Shown here piece after piece: positions 1 through 8,340 of a stretch of DNA of 64,000 nucleotides (positions are counted from its first letter, which is position 1; every line of letters starts with the position of its first letter). The position numbers and the translations under genes are program-made. This stretch comes from Maridesulfovibrio sp. GTDB lineage: Bacteria; Desulfobacterota; Desulfovibrionia; Desulfovibrionales; Desulfovibrionaceae. The stretch spans positions 4,078,501 through 4,142,500 of the forward strand of contig NZ_OY781616.1 in the NCBI RefSeq assembly GCF_963677005.1. The letters are read 5' to 3'. A model generated the notes under the pieces. It was not told the DNA's origin. It saw only the letters and a list, made by a program, of their open reading frames with translations, and did not search any database.

Positions 1-253
1 TAACGCCAAGGACGGTGTGTACACCATCGCCATGGCGGCAGAAGACGCCACCGGATCTCCGGTCATGGTCAAGACGGAAGTCAGTGGAGAGGTAACCGGC
101 GTAGTGGCAGACGGAGGACAGCAGTATCTGCACCTCAAGGACGGACGCTACCTCAACTTCCTCAATATCAGAGAAGTGGTAAGTCCTACGGATGTAGCCG
201 AGGAAACAACCGGAACCGGAGAAACTGAAGATACCGATTCTTCCGCAAGTTAA
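1..253 (+). CDS. flgD: Flagellar hook assembly protein FlgD, C-terminal part (5' truncated)
   Basis: Only the last 83 residues are inside the window; the open frame runs in from position 2 without a start. The sequence has the pattern of the FlgD C-terminal beta domain: a DGVYTIAMAAED strand, then a stretch ending SGEVTGVVADGGQQYLHL and a closing LNIREVV. FlgD forms the scaffold (cap) on which FlgE subunits polymerise into the hook, outside the cell envelope. The next gene on the same strand is flgE, 75 bases on, the usual flgD-flgE order. The tail is rich in Thr, Glu and Asp. The assignment rests on the short C-terminal match plus gene order. Confidence 0.82.
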   Translation, partial: NAKDGVYTIAMAAEDATGSPVMVKTEVSGEVTGVVADGGQQYLHLKDGRYLNFLNIREVVSPTDVAEETTGTGETEDTDSSAS

Positions 254-328
254 GGGCTCAACGGCATGAGTTAGCGGAATCGGTAGACGGCATTCGAGAG
301 TCAACAGGACTTTTTCAAGGAGGACCTT

Positions 329-1975
329 ATGGGTATTTCAGCATCATTATTCTCAGGAATTACGGGATTACAGGCCCACGGCGACAAGATGTCGGTGCTG
401 GGTAACAACATCGCCAACGTTAACACAGTCGGCTTCAAGAGCGCTAAAATGCATTTTGAAGACGCCATCAGTCAGGATACCACTACCGCAACCGGTACCG
501 CACAGGTCGGACGCGGTGTGCAGGTCGGAGCCATCTACGCAGACTTCGCACAGGGTTCTTTCGAGACAACTTCGGAAGCAACCGACCTGGCAATAGGCGG
601 TGAAGGATTTTTCATAGTTTCCCCCAAGAGTGAGGAAACAACATATTATACCAGAGCCGGGAACTTCCGGTTCGACAAGGACGGTTATCTCACCGATCCT
701 CACGGCTACGTGCTGCAGGGCTGGCAGGTTCAGGGCGACAGCAACAACCAGGTCGCAACCGGCACAACCGTCAACACAACTGATACCGTGCGTACCATCG
801 GTGTGCCTACCGACATCAGGCTGGAAAACTTTCAGTCCGCGCCACAGGCCACCAGCCGTATCAACATGATCACCAACCTTGATTCCGGTGAGGCCAGCCG
901 CTCGACCAGTGCCGACAATCCGTACTTTTCACTCTTTGAAGCCTGGGACGGAACAGCAACTCCGCCTCTTGGTGACTCCCTGTACGGCTATCAGTCCACC
1001 ATCAAGGTCTATGACGCCAACGGTTCCTCACACAACGTGACCACCTATTTCGATCAGGTTACCCTGAGCAACGCCGGCGGCAAGAAGGTATGGGAATTCA
1101 TAGTTACCTGTGATCCTGCTGAAGACGGTCGAATCGTCAGCGGCACGGATACCTTCCTGAATACCTCTGCAGCAGGGCTGCTCATGACCGGAACCCTGAC
1201 TTTCAACGCGGCCGGAGATCTGACCGGTGTTTCAGCCTTCACCCTCAAGAGCGGTGTCGGTGCATCCGAACTCAAGACTCTTTCGAACTGGACCCTGGCC
1301 AACTTCTCGCAGGACGGTCTGCCGGTGCTTACCGCCAACTTCCTGTCGACTTCAAACGCCAGCTTTACGAACTCGACTGATCCGACCACCATTGAGATGA
1401 ACTTCGGGCTTTCCAATAAGGACCTGTCCGGCAGCGGTATCACCAAGGGTTGGAATACCGGTTCATCCACAATCTCCAACGCTTCACAGCTTGGTACGGA
1501 TGTGACTGACATAACCCGCATTCCGAATTTCGGTTCAGCGGAAAAAAGTGCCCTGGCAACAACCAGCTACAGTTCCGGTTCAACCACGCTGTTCCAGTCT
1601 CAGGACGGCTACACCGCAGGTTTCCTGCAGAGCGTATCCGTAAGCAGGGACGGTGTTCTGACCGGCCGTTACTCCAACGGCCAGATTCAGGAACTGTACG
1701 TGCTGACCATCGCCGACTTCAACAACAACTGGGGGCTGCGCAGAGAAGGCGGCAACCTTTTCAGTGAAACCCGGGAATCCGGCGATGCGCTTACCGGCCG
1801 CCCGAATACCGGCGGACGCGGTTCAATCGCCTCCAACTCGCTTGAACAGTCTAACGTGGACCTCGCTGTGGAATTCGTCAACATGATCACCACACAGCGC
1901 GGTTTCCAGGCTAACTCCAAGGTCATAACCACGACAGACTCGATGATGGGTGAACTCATCCAGCTCAAGCGTTAA
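329..1975 (+). CDS. flgE: Flagellar hook protein FlgE
   Basis: A 548-residue hook subunit. The N-terminus (MGISASLFSGITGLQAHGD, then LGNNIANVNTVGFK) is the Flg_bb_rod motif of rod, hook and hook-associated proteins. The C-terminus (SNVDLAVEFVNMITTQRGFQ, then ending MMGELIQLKR) is the matching C-terminal helix. The middle is a Thr/Ser/Gly-rich D1/D2 region. The start is supported by AAGGAGG at 317-323, five bases before the ATG. FlgE polymerises on the FlgD cap to make the hook, exported by the flagellar type III apparatus, so no signal peptide is expected or seen. A strong terminator follows, which separates it from the flagellin unit. Confidence 0.95.
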   Translation: MGISASLFSGITGLQAHGDKMSVLGNNIANVNTVGFKSAKMHFEDAISQDTTTATGTAQVGRGVQVGAIYADFAQGSFETTSEATDLAIGGEGFFIVSPKSEETTYYTRAGNFRFDKDGYLTDPHGYVLQGWQVQGDSNNQVATGTTVNTTDTVRTIGVPTDIRLENFQSAPQATSRINMITNLDSGEASRSTSADNPYFSLFEAWDGTATPPLGDSLYGYQSTIKVYDANGSSHNVTTYFDQVTLSNAGGKKVWEFIVTCDPAEDGRIVSGTDTFLNTSAAGLLMTGTLTFNAAGDLTGVSAFTLKSGVGASELKTLSNWTLANFSQDGLPVLTANFLSTSNASFTNSTDPTTIEMNFGLSNKDLSGSGITKGWNTGSSTISNASQLGTDVTDITRIPNFGSAEKSALATTSYSSGSTTLFQSQDGYTAGFLQSVSVSRDGVLTGRYSNGQIQELYVLTIADFNNNWGLRREGGNLFSETRESGDALTGRPNTGGRGSIASNSLEQSNVDLAVEFVNMITTQRGFQANSKVITTTDSMMGELIQLKR

Positions 1976-2073
1976 TAAGTGAATGATGTATCCTTACAGA
2001 TGCTGACCATATAGGAAACTCCTTCTACAACCTCCGCCTGCGGGACTGACTCCCCCGCCGGCACAGGTACCCT

Positions 2074-2123
2074 GCAACCCCGCCTCCGGATATGCCGTTC
2101 CGGAGGCGGGGTTGCCATTTTTT
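2074..2123 (+). terminator. Rho-independent terminator after flgE
   Basis: A perfect 17-bp stem (arms 2074-2090 and 2099-2115) with an 8-base loop is followed by six T at 2118-2123. It ends the flgD-flgE transcript and insulates the flagellin promoter downstream. Confidence 0.92.
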
Positions 2124-2354
2124 ATCCTATGCTCTGTGCCTGCTGCAGACGGGCATGTCCATCGGGTTCAGCCATGTGAATCCTCGGTTTCAATGTAAAT
2201 TTAAATAAAGAATCTTAATGCTGCGATCGGCAGGCGGATTTGAGCCTTCCGGGCGAATTTCTCATCGGCTTATACTTCGGCTCTGATTTCAGCAGGATAG
2301 GTCCGGACAGCACACGCGATTTAGTGTTTCCATTTGCAAGGGATGCTCATGGCT

Positions 2355-2406
2355 GGGCGGGAAAAAATTGACGGGCAGCAGTCGGCCGGGGCGGGAAAAA
2401 ATTGAC
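2355..2406 (+). repeat. Two 18-bp direct repeats upstream of the flagellin promoter
   Basis: GGGCGGGAAAAAATTGAC occurs identically at 2355-2372 and 2389-2406, 34 bp apart start to start (about three helical turns). They lie about 77-128 bp upstream of the -24 element of the sigma-54 promoter at 2482, where activator (UAS) sites of sigma-54 promoters usually sit. The same sequence is not seen upstream of the second flagellin. The remainder of the 1976-2547 gap holds only the flgE terminator, a 12-bp palindrome AAGTCTAGACTT (2426-2437), the promoter and the leader. Confidence 0.6.
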
Positions 2407-2481
2407 TTTCGGCGGTTATATTAAGAAGTCTAGACTTTATTTATATATATAACTATTTGAAATATATAAAAAATATTATTT

Positions 2482-2497
2482 TGGCATGTCTGATGCT
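2482..2497 (+). promoter_or_regulatory. Sigma-54 promoter of the first flagellin gene
   Basis: TGGCATG-N4-ATGCT, with the invariant GG at 2483-2484 and GC at 2495-2496 at the exact sigma-54 spacing. It differs from the ideal TGGCACG-N4-TTGCT at two positions. A start near 2508 is expected, giving a leader of about 40 bases. Confidence 0.68.
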
Positions 2498-2525
2498 TAA
2501 GGTTTGTTAACAAAACGGAATTTTG

Positions 2526-2544
2526 TGAACTACAAGGAGGTTCA
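2526..2544 (+). promoter_or_regulatory. Flagellin RBS in a hairpin loop with CsrA-site sequence
   Basis: TGAAC (2526-2530) and GTTCA (2540-2544) can pair and put TACAAGGAG in a 9-base loop, which contains the Shine-Dalgarno sequence. In RNA the segment 2530-2541 reads CUACAAGGAGGU and matches 10 of 12 positions of the CsrA SELEX consensus RUACARGGAUGU, with the GGA in the loop as CsrA prefers. CsrA binding here would block translation, as known for the Bacillus flagellin leader. This is inference from sequence. Confidence 0.5.
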
Positions 2545-2547
2545 GAT

Positions 2548-3414
2548 ATGTCCTTAGTCATCAACCACAACCTTATGGCAATGCACGCCTCGCGAAATCT
2601 GCAGGAATCGTATGGCAACCTCGGTGTTTCCACCCGCCGTCTTTCTTCCGGATTGCGTGTCGGCACAGCGGCTGACGATGCCGCCGGTCTGGCGATTCGC
2701 GAACTTATGCGCGCAGACATCAAATCCCTGGGACAGGGCATGAGAAACGCAAACGACGCGATTTCCATGATCCAGACCGCAGACGGTGCCCTTCAGGTCA
2801 TCGATGAAAAGCTCATCCGCATGAAAGAGCTTGCAACCCAGGCTTCCACCGGTACCTACAACTCCGACCAGCGCCTGATCATCGACTCAGAGTTCCAGGC
2901 AATGGCTTCGGAAATCACCCGTATCGCAAATGCTACCGACTTCAACGGAATTCATCTGCTCAACGGTAACCTTTCCGGAAGCCAACACAACGGTAACGGC
3001 CTCAGCTCCACCGGTCCTTTGAAGGTCCACTTCGGAACAGGCAACGACTCCGCTGAAGACTATTACTACATTTCAATTGGCAGCTCCACAGCTTCGGCTC
3101 TGGGTGTCAGTACCGCAATTTCAACTCAGGCGCTTGCTCAGGCTGCTCTTGACAAGCTCCAGAACGCGATCATCTCAAAAGACAAGATCCGCGCGAACCT
3201 CGGTGCAATGCAGAACAGGCTGGAAAATACCATTACCAACCTTTCAATTCAGGCTGAAAACGTCCAGGCCGCAGAGTCCCGTATCTCTGATGTTGACGTA
3301 GCAACTGAAATGACCGAATTCGTGCGAAATCAGATTCTCACTCAGTCGGCAGTAGCCATGCTGTCGCAGGCCAACTCGCTGCCGAAGATGGCAATGCAGC
3401 TCATCGGCGGTTAG
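2548..3414 (+). CDS. fliC: Flagellin (short form)
   Basis: A 288-residue flagellin with both conserved ends. The N-terminal D0/D1 helices run to about residue 150 (INHNLMAMHASRNL, then RRLSSGLRVGTAADDAAGLAI). The C-terminal helices cover about 205-288 (RANLGAMQNRLENTITNL, ending in the AMLSQANSLP region). The variable middle is only about 45 residues, so the D2/D3 domains are almost absent. AAGGAGG at 2534-2540 precedes the ATG. It is transcribed alone from a sigma-54 promoter. A second, longer flagellin on the opposite strand (45955-47109) is nearly identical at both ends. Confidence 0.96.
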   Translation: MSLVINHNLMAMHASRNLQESYGNLGVSTRRLSSGLRVGTAADDAAGLAIRELMRADIKSLGQGMRNANDAISMIQTADGALQVIDEKLIRMKELATQASTGTYNSDQRLIIDSEFQAMASEITRIANATDFNGIHLLNGNLSGSQHNGNGLSSTGPLKVHFGTGNDSAEDYYYISIGSSTASALGVSTAISTQALAQAALDKLQNAIISKDKIRANLGAMQNRLENTITNLSIQAENVQAAESRISDVDVATEMTEFVRNQILTQSAVAMLSQANSLPKMAMQLIGG

Positions 3415-3438
3415 TAGCCTAAAAACCGGGTGACGATT

Positions 3439-3478
3439 AAGGACTGTGGAGGTGGCTGATCACCGCCTCCCGGTCCTT
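3439..3478 (+). terminator. Imperfect hairpin after flagellin, possible terminator
   Basis: Outer arms AAGGAC (3439-3444) and GTCCTT (3473-3478) enclose a second GGAGG/CCTCC pairing. There is no T tract, so this is at best a weak terminator between the convergent flagellin and rnc genes. Confidence 0.4.
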
Positions 3479-3506
3479 GATAGTAAATTCAGCAGACCCT
3501 GCCGGT

Positions 3507-4220
3507 TCATTCATTCTCCGAATGGTCGGTGAATTCCCCCATATGTTCAAGAGCGGTTTGCGCCGCAGTCTGTTCCGCCTTTTTCAGGCTTGTCCCTTCC
3601 GAAGTGAACACCTCTCCGTCAGGCAGAGTCAGCGTTACAACGAAAATTTTTTCATGTTCCGGTCCACGTGTGTCTGTAAGCGCGTACGTAGGACGTTCCT
3701 TAAAGGCCGCCTGAGTGACTTCCTGCAGTTTGCTTTTGAAGTCCTTGGAGTTTTCTATTTTCGGTGAGTTCGGCCACTTGCCTTCGAAAAGCCTCAGGAT
3801 AAGTTTTTTTGCCTCCTCGTAACCGCCGTCCAGAAAGACCGCGCCGATAACAGCTTCCATGGCATCTGCCAGCAGCGAAGACCTCGTCCGCCCACCTTGA
3901 GCTTCTTCCCCTCTGCCCAGCCGGAGAAATTCATTCAATCCTATTTCCTGCGCAATGGATGCCAGGCTTTTTTCCTTTACCAGTTTTGATCGTATTTTGG
4001 TAAGCTGTCCTTCATGTGCGGCGGTGAATCTTTTGAAAAGCTCGGAAGTAACGCACAACTCAAGGACCGCATCGCCCAGAAACTCCATTCTTTCGTTGTC
4101 TTCGACCGGTTCAGCCTGCTCGTTGGCCCACGAACTGTGAGTGAGGGCCGTGGCTAAATGCTTGACTTGGGAAAATCGATAGTGGATACCTTGCTGAAGG
4201 CGAGAAAATTCTTCTACCAT
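3507..4220 (-). CDS. rnc: Ribonuclease III
   Basis: A 237-residue endonuclease that cuts double-stranded RNA in rRNA precursors and mRNAs. The catalytic domain (about 1-150) carries the signature NERMEFLGDAVLEL near residue 41 and the second acidic motif DAMEAVIGAVFLDGG near 115. A double-stranded-RNA-binding domain fills the C-terminal 70 residues, ending KKAEQTAAQTALEHM. Length is normal. It stands alone here, convergent with flagellin and divergent from the acyl-CoA synthetase 27 bases away, so the two starts must share a very short regulatory space. Confidence 0.96.
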   Translation of the reverse strand: MVEEFSRLQQGIHYRFSQVKHLATALTHSSWANEQAEPVEDNERMEFLGDAVLELCVTSELFKRFTAAHEGQLTKIRSKLVKEKSLASIAQEIGLNEFLRLGRGEEAQGGRTRSSLLADAMEAVIGAVFLDGGYEEAKKLILRLFEGKWPNSPKIENSKDFKSKLQEVTQAAFKERPTYALTDTRGPEHEKIFVVTLTLPDGEVFTSEGTSLKKAEQTAAQTALEHMGEFTDHSENE

Positions 4221-4247
4221 AAAAACCTGCTTAAATTTATATAAATA

Positions 4248-6356
4248 ATGTACTCTTACTCATGTTTAAAAGCCTTGTTCGAACCGGAATCCATTGCCGT
4301 TGTCGGGTCGTCTGCGGGCGCTTCCGACCCCGGCAGCGTTATTATAGGCAACCTTCTTGCTTCAGGATATAAGGGTAAAATTATTCCCGTCAATGCCGAA
4401 GGGGAAGAAGTTCACGGCCTCAGTGGGCTTTCATCGGTCAAAATGCTTCCAAGGTCAACCGACCTGGCTGTGATATGCCTTCCGGCGGCAGACGTCCTTC
4501 CGGTGGTCGAGGTCCTGGCGGACATCCCGGTACGTGCGGCGGTTGTTACCAGTGGCGGATTCGGGGAGATAGGCCGGGAAGGCTACCGACTGGAACATGA
4601 ACTTGCCCTGGCTGCCAAACACAACGATATGATAATTCTCGGCCCCAACTGCATGGGGCTGATGAATACAGCCCTGTCCATGAATGCCAGTCTGGACCCT
4701 GAATTCACCCTTCCGGGCAACATTGCATTTTTTTCCCAGTCCGGGGCGCTATGTTCAACTGCTCTCGATTGGGCCAATTCCGAAGGGGTCGGTTTCTCCA
4801 AGTTCGTCAGCCTGGGAAACAAGGCTGTGCTCGGTGAGTCCACCATGCTGAGCTATCTGTCCGGTGATGCTGATACCAAAGTTATTGTAGGTTATTGTGA
4901 GACCCTCAAGGACGGACATGATTTTCTGAGGACAGCCTACGATACAACCTTCAAAAAGCCCCTTATTCTTCTCCGGGCCGGGGAAACCCCTTCCGGTGCA
5001 CGGGCGGCTTCTGCTCATTCCGGAGCTTTAACCGGCGCTACTTCCGCATACAATGCCGCTTTTCGGCAGACCGGGGTCATGCAGGCCGTGGATATTGCCG
5101 ACATGTTCAATCTCGCGCATGCCTTTTCATGCCAGCCCCTGCCGCAGGGCTCCAATGTTGCCATTCTCACCAATGCCGGCGGTCCCGGAATTCTGGCTGC
5201 CGACATGTGCGAGAAGGGAACCCTGAACATAACCAGACCTTCGTCCGCAACAATCGAGAACATGAAGGGATTTCTTCCCGCCTACGCTTCGGTCTACAAC
5301 CCTGTGGATATGATAGGCGATGCCACTGCGGAAACGTATCGCAAGGCTCTCAAGGCCGTGGCTGAAGACGATGTTTTTCATTCCATTCTGGTGATTCTCT
5401 GTCCGGCCGCAAATATCCTTGGGGAAGTGGAAAAAGTTGCCGCTGACATAATCGCTTTTGAAAAAGAGTGCTCAAAGCCCATTGTGACATGTTTTATGGG
5501 CGGACATTCAGTGGAGAAAGCCAGGATACTCCTGCGCGGAGCGGGAATTCCCTGCTACGATTTTCCGGAAGTGGCTGTGCGCAGCCTTGATGCCATGGCA
5601 AGCTGCTACCGCTGGCAGAAAAAGGACTGGCCTATTGAAGTCTGCTTTCGCCGCGACTATTCCAAGGCCAAGAGCATAGTTGATAACTGCATACAGACGG
5701 GACTCAGTGAACTTGTGGAACTGGAGGCTCAGAACCTTGCTTCGGCATATGAACTGCCTGTTCCGGAAACCGTGCTGGCCCGTACTTCCAATCAGGCCGC
5801 AAAGGCCGCCAAAAGGATCGGGTACCCTGTTGTCCTCAAGGTCGCTTCCCCGCAGATTCTCCGCAAGAACGAGTTGGGGCTGGTGGTGACGGGGATCAAA
5901 AGCCCGCAGGAGTTGCGCAAAGCATTCATGGAAATAACCACCCGTGCCGCAAGACGCTGCAAGGACGCTTATATCACCGGCTGCCTTGTTCAGGCCATGG
6001 GTCCGGAAAATGCTCATGAGATAGCAATCAATTTCCGGCGCGATCCCCAGTTCGGTCCGCTCATTAATTTTTCTCTCGCAGGTCTTCACGAAGACATGCT
6101 AGGTGATGTATCATCAAGGCTCGCACCGCTGGCCCTGAACGATGCGCAGGAGATGATCCGGGAGATCAAGGCCTATCCGATTCTGCGCGGAGTGCGCTCC
6201 GGCAGCGCTGTGGATTTAGGTGCCCTTGAAGATATCCTGCTCATGGTTTCCCAGATGGCCTTCGACCTGCCGGAAATTCAGGAGGCTGAATTCAGCCCCG
6301 TGCTGGCCGGACCTGAGGGAGCAGTGGTAGCAAACATGCGCATGACCGTGGGATAA
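4248..6356 (+). CDS. ADP-forming acetate/acyl-CoA ligase (fused alpha-beta)
   Basis: A 702-residue fusion of the two subunits of NDP-forming acyl-CoA synthetase, which converts acyl-CoA + ADP + Pi to acid + CoA + ATP. An N-terminal CoA-binding Rossmann fold (about 8-140, FEPESIAVVG) is followed by succinyl-CoA-ligase-like domains and a C-terminal ATP-grasp domain (about 480-700, GYPVVLKV). The catalytic, transiently phosphorylated histidine is visible as His257 in ASAHSGALTG. I see no Shine-Dalgarno sequence before the ATG, so the start is less certain. The downstream partner resembles the N-terminal region of phosphotransacetylases, suggesting a joint role in acetate or other acyl-CoA energy metabolism in the cytoplasm. 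Confidence 0.87.
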   Translation: MYSYSCLKALFEPESIAVVGSSAGASDPGSVIIGNLLASGYKGKIIPVNAEGEEVHGLSGLSSVKMLPRSTDLAVICLPAADVLPVVEVLADIPVRAAVVTSGGFGEIGREGYRLEHELALAAKHNDMIILGPNCMGLMNTALSMNASLDPEFTLPGNIAFFSQSGALCSTALDWANSEGVGFSKFVSLGNKAVLGESTMLSYLSGDADTKVIVGYCETLKDGHDFLRTAYDTTFKKPLILLRAGETPSGARAASAHSGALTGATSAYNAAFRQTGVMQAVDIADMFNLAHAFSCQPLPQGSNVAILTNAGGPGILAADMCEKGTLNITRPSSATIENMKGFLPAYASVYNPVDMIGDATAETYRKALKAVAEDDVFHSILVILCPAANILGEVEKVAADIIAFEKECSKPIVTCFMGGHSVEKARILLRGAGIPCYDFPEVAVRSLDAMASCYRWQKKDWPIEVCFRRDYSKAKSIVDNCIQTGLSELVELEAQNLASAYELPVPETVLARTSNQAAKAAKRIGYPVVLKVASPQILRKNELGLVVTGIKSPQELRKAFMEITTRAARRCKDAYITGCLVQAMGPENAHEIAINFRRDPQFGPLINFSLAGLHEDMLGDVSSRLAPLALNDAQEMIREIKAYPILRGVRSGSAVDLGALEDILLMVSQMAFDLPEIQEAEFSPVLAGPEGAVVANMRMTVG

Positions 6357-6464
6357 CCACAGCACAACCTTGAAAAAAGTGATAAAATTTTCTCAGGGAC
6401 CGAATGGTCTTTCTGAGTTCATCATAAGTCTACATATTGTCAGCAAGTAGTTAAGGAGTTTTCA

Positions 6465-7532
6465 ATGTCCGGTTTGTATATAGGTTCCACCAGCGGTTAT
6501 TCGGGCAAAAATATGATAGTCATGGGTCTGGGATTGCATTTCATGAAGCAGGGGGTAAGCCTCGGTTACATGAAGCCTGTAGGAGCCATTCCCACAGAGC
6601 TGGATGGTGAACTGGGCGATGAGGACGCCTTTTTTATTCAAGAGGTTCTGGGGGTATCCAATCCTGCCAGTGTAGTCACTCCCGTTGTTGTCACCCATGA
6701 TTTCAAGGTGCAGGCCTTCAACGGCAAGGTTGAGGATCATGTCCAGCCCATAATCGATGCCTACGGCAAGATCAGCGCGGATAAGGACCTGACTCTTGTT
6801 GCCGGTTCCGGGTCTATGTATTCCGGTAAATATTGCGGCGTGGACGGCATTCATCTGGTCAAGACGCTGGGTGTAAAGTGCGTGGTGATCGACCGTTTCC
6901 AGAAAGAACTGAACTACGATTATCTGGTCGTGCTGAAGGAATCTCTGGGAAGCAATCTGGCCGGGGTTATTCTGAACGACATTCCTCCTACCTTCATGGA
7001 TGAGATTACCAACCTGATCAAGCCGTTCCTCGAACGCATGGGGGTAAAGGTTCTTGGTGTAATCCCCAAGGATCCGCTTATGGGCACGATCAAGGTCGGA
7101 GACCTTGCCGACCGGCTGGGCGGCAAAATCATTTCCGCCCACAACAGAACCGACCTGCCGGTGGAGAGCTTTCTCATCGGGACCATGCAGGTTGAAAATT
7201 TCATGACCCATTTCCGCAGGCATCGCAATTCAGCGGTCATTGTCGGCGGGGACCGTTCGGATGTGCAGCTCGTGGCCCTTGAAGGTGAGTGCCCCTGTCT
7301 CGTGCTCACCGGAAACCTATATCCCAACGACATCATCCTGACCCGTTCCGAAGTGTTGGAAACGCCCATAATAATGGTTCGTGACGATACTTTCAGCGTG
7401 GCCAAGAAAATGGAAGATATCCTTTCCAGGCACAAGCTGCGCGAATCGGCCAAGATAGAGCACGGCGTTCAACTGGTGGAGAAGCACATTGATTTTCAGT
7501 ACCTGAAGAAAGCGCTGGGACTGAAATACTGA
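6465..7532 (+). CDS. DRTGG-domain protein, phosphotransacetylase N-domain-like
   Basis: A 355-residue protein. An N-terminal dethiobiotin-synthetase-like P-loop domain (AAA_26; MSGLYIGSTSGYSGKNMIVMG, where SGYSGKN takes the place of the Walker A loop) spans about 1-210. A DRTGG domain (about 215-325, with GGDRSDVQLVALEGE) follows. The same pair forms the regulatory N-terminal part of long phosphotransacetylases, but the catalytic PTA domain is absent. AAGGAG at 6453-6458 supports the start. It lies 108 bases after the acyl-CoA synthetase on the same strand. A regulatory or sensing role in acetyl-CoA/acetyl-phosphate metabolism is inferred; no enzyme activity can be read from the sequence. Confidence 0.75.
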   Translation: MSGLYIGSTSGYSGKNMIVMGLGLHFMKQGVSLGYMKPVGAIPTELDGELGDEDAFFIQEVLGVSNPASVVTPVVVTHDFKVQAFNGKVEDHVQPIIDAYGKISADKDLTLVAGSGSMYSGKYCGVDGIHLVKTLGVKCVVIDRFQKELNYDYLVVLKESLGSNLAGVILNDIPPTFMDEITNLIKPFLERMGVKVLGVIPKDPLMGTIKVGDLADRLGGKIISAHNRTDLPVESFLIGTMQVENFMTHFRRHRNSAVIVGGDRSDVQLVALEGECPCLVLTGNLYPNDIILTRSEVLETPIIMVRDDTFSVAKKMEDILSRHKLRESAKIEHGVQLVEKHIDFQYLKKALGLKY

Positions 7533-7586
7533 AGCAGCACGGCGTTGCGCTGTTCAGGCTGATTGAATTTTATTTCTGCATTGTTG

Positions 7587-7623
7587 CGGTGCGGCGGGAT
7601 TTTTCCCCTCGCACCGTTTTTTT
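7587..7623 (+). terminator. Rho-independent terminator
   Basis: CGGTGCG (7587-7593) pairs with CGCACCG (7610-7616) and is followed by seven T. It ends the acyl-CoA synthetase/DRTGG transcript. Confidence 0.85.
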
Positions 7624-7646
7624 GTGCTCGGCAGATTGTTCCCGGG

Positions 7647-8267
7647 TTATATGAAAAGAGGATTGTATTTTTTTTCGTGATCCACTTTCGTCATGGGGCC
7701 GTGTCCGGAAAAAATCTTGGTGTCGTCCGGGAGAATGAAGATACGGTCACTTATGGAACTGACCAACTGGTCGTGGTCTCCGCCCGGAAAGTCGGTGCGT
7801 CCGGCGGAAATCATGAAAATGAGATCGCCGACAAAAACGCTGCCGATGGCCGGAAAAAAGTAGGACAGGCTTCCCGGAGTATGCCCCGGCGTGCCCAGAA
7901 CCATTACCGGGCTGTCCAGTATCATGGTCCGTCCCGGCTGCAGATCGGTCACTTCAAAGTCAACCATTTCCCTGAACTCCTTTGAACCACCCATATTGAC
8001 TGTGACATCGTTCAGGTACAGGTCCTTTGTGTTCCCGTATACATTGGCTCTGGTAATTCTGTGGAGGTCCGCCACTCCGCCGATATGGTCGAAATGCATA
8101 TGGGTAAGGTAGATGCCGTGCACGTCCAGTCCGCGCTGGTTGATTGCCCGCAGCAGCGGAAGAGGTTCCGGTCCGCAGTCGATAACCACGGCATCTTTGC
8201 CCGAAGTCAGCAGATAACAGTTGGTTTCAAGAGGGCCCAGTACGAATGTTTCAACGGTTATGCTCAT
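7647..8267 (-). CDS. Metallo-beta-lactamase-fold hydrolase (glyoxalase II-like)
   Basis: A 206-residue cytoplasmic hydrolase of the small MBL family (COG0491 type). The metal motif THMHFDHIGG (HxHxDH) is intact, with the later metal histidine in LGTPGHTPGS and another in FSGHGPMT. The start MSITVETFVLGPLETNCYLL is typical of the family. A longer frame could begin at a TTG at 8294, but the ATG at 8267 has AAGG upstream and matches the family N-terminus, so I chose it. The likely reaction is thioester hydrolysis, but the substrate cannot be read. It converges on the DRTGG gene and diverges from the 8341 gene. Confidence 0.85.
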   Translation of the reverse strand: MSITVETFVLGPLETNCYLLTSGKDAVVIDCGPEPLPLLRAINQRGLDVHGIYLTHMHFDHIGGVADLHRITRANVYGNTKDLYLNDVTVNMGGSKEFREMVDFEVTDLQPGRTMILDSPVMVLGTPGHTPGSLSYFFPAIGSVFVGDLIFMISAGRTDFPGGDHDQLVSSISDRIFILPDDTKIFSGHGPMTKVDHEKKYNPLFI

Positions 8268-8340
8268 GGTCTGACCTTGACTGAATGTCGGCAATAGAGT
8301 GAACTCCAGAATAAAATAACGCTAACTCCAAGGATCAGAC

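Noticed and set aside
6462-7223. 253-residue minus-strand frame opposite the DRTGG gene
   Set aside because: No RBS and no recognisable motif, while the plus-strand gene has both.
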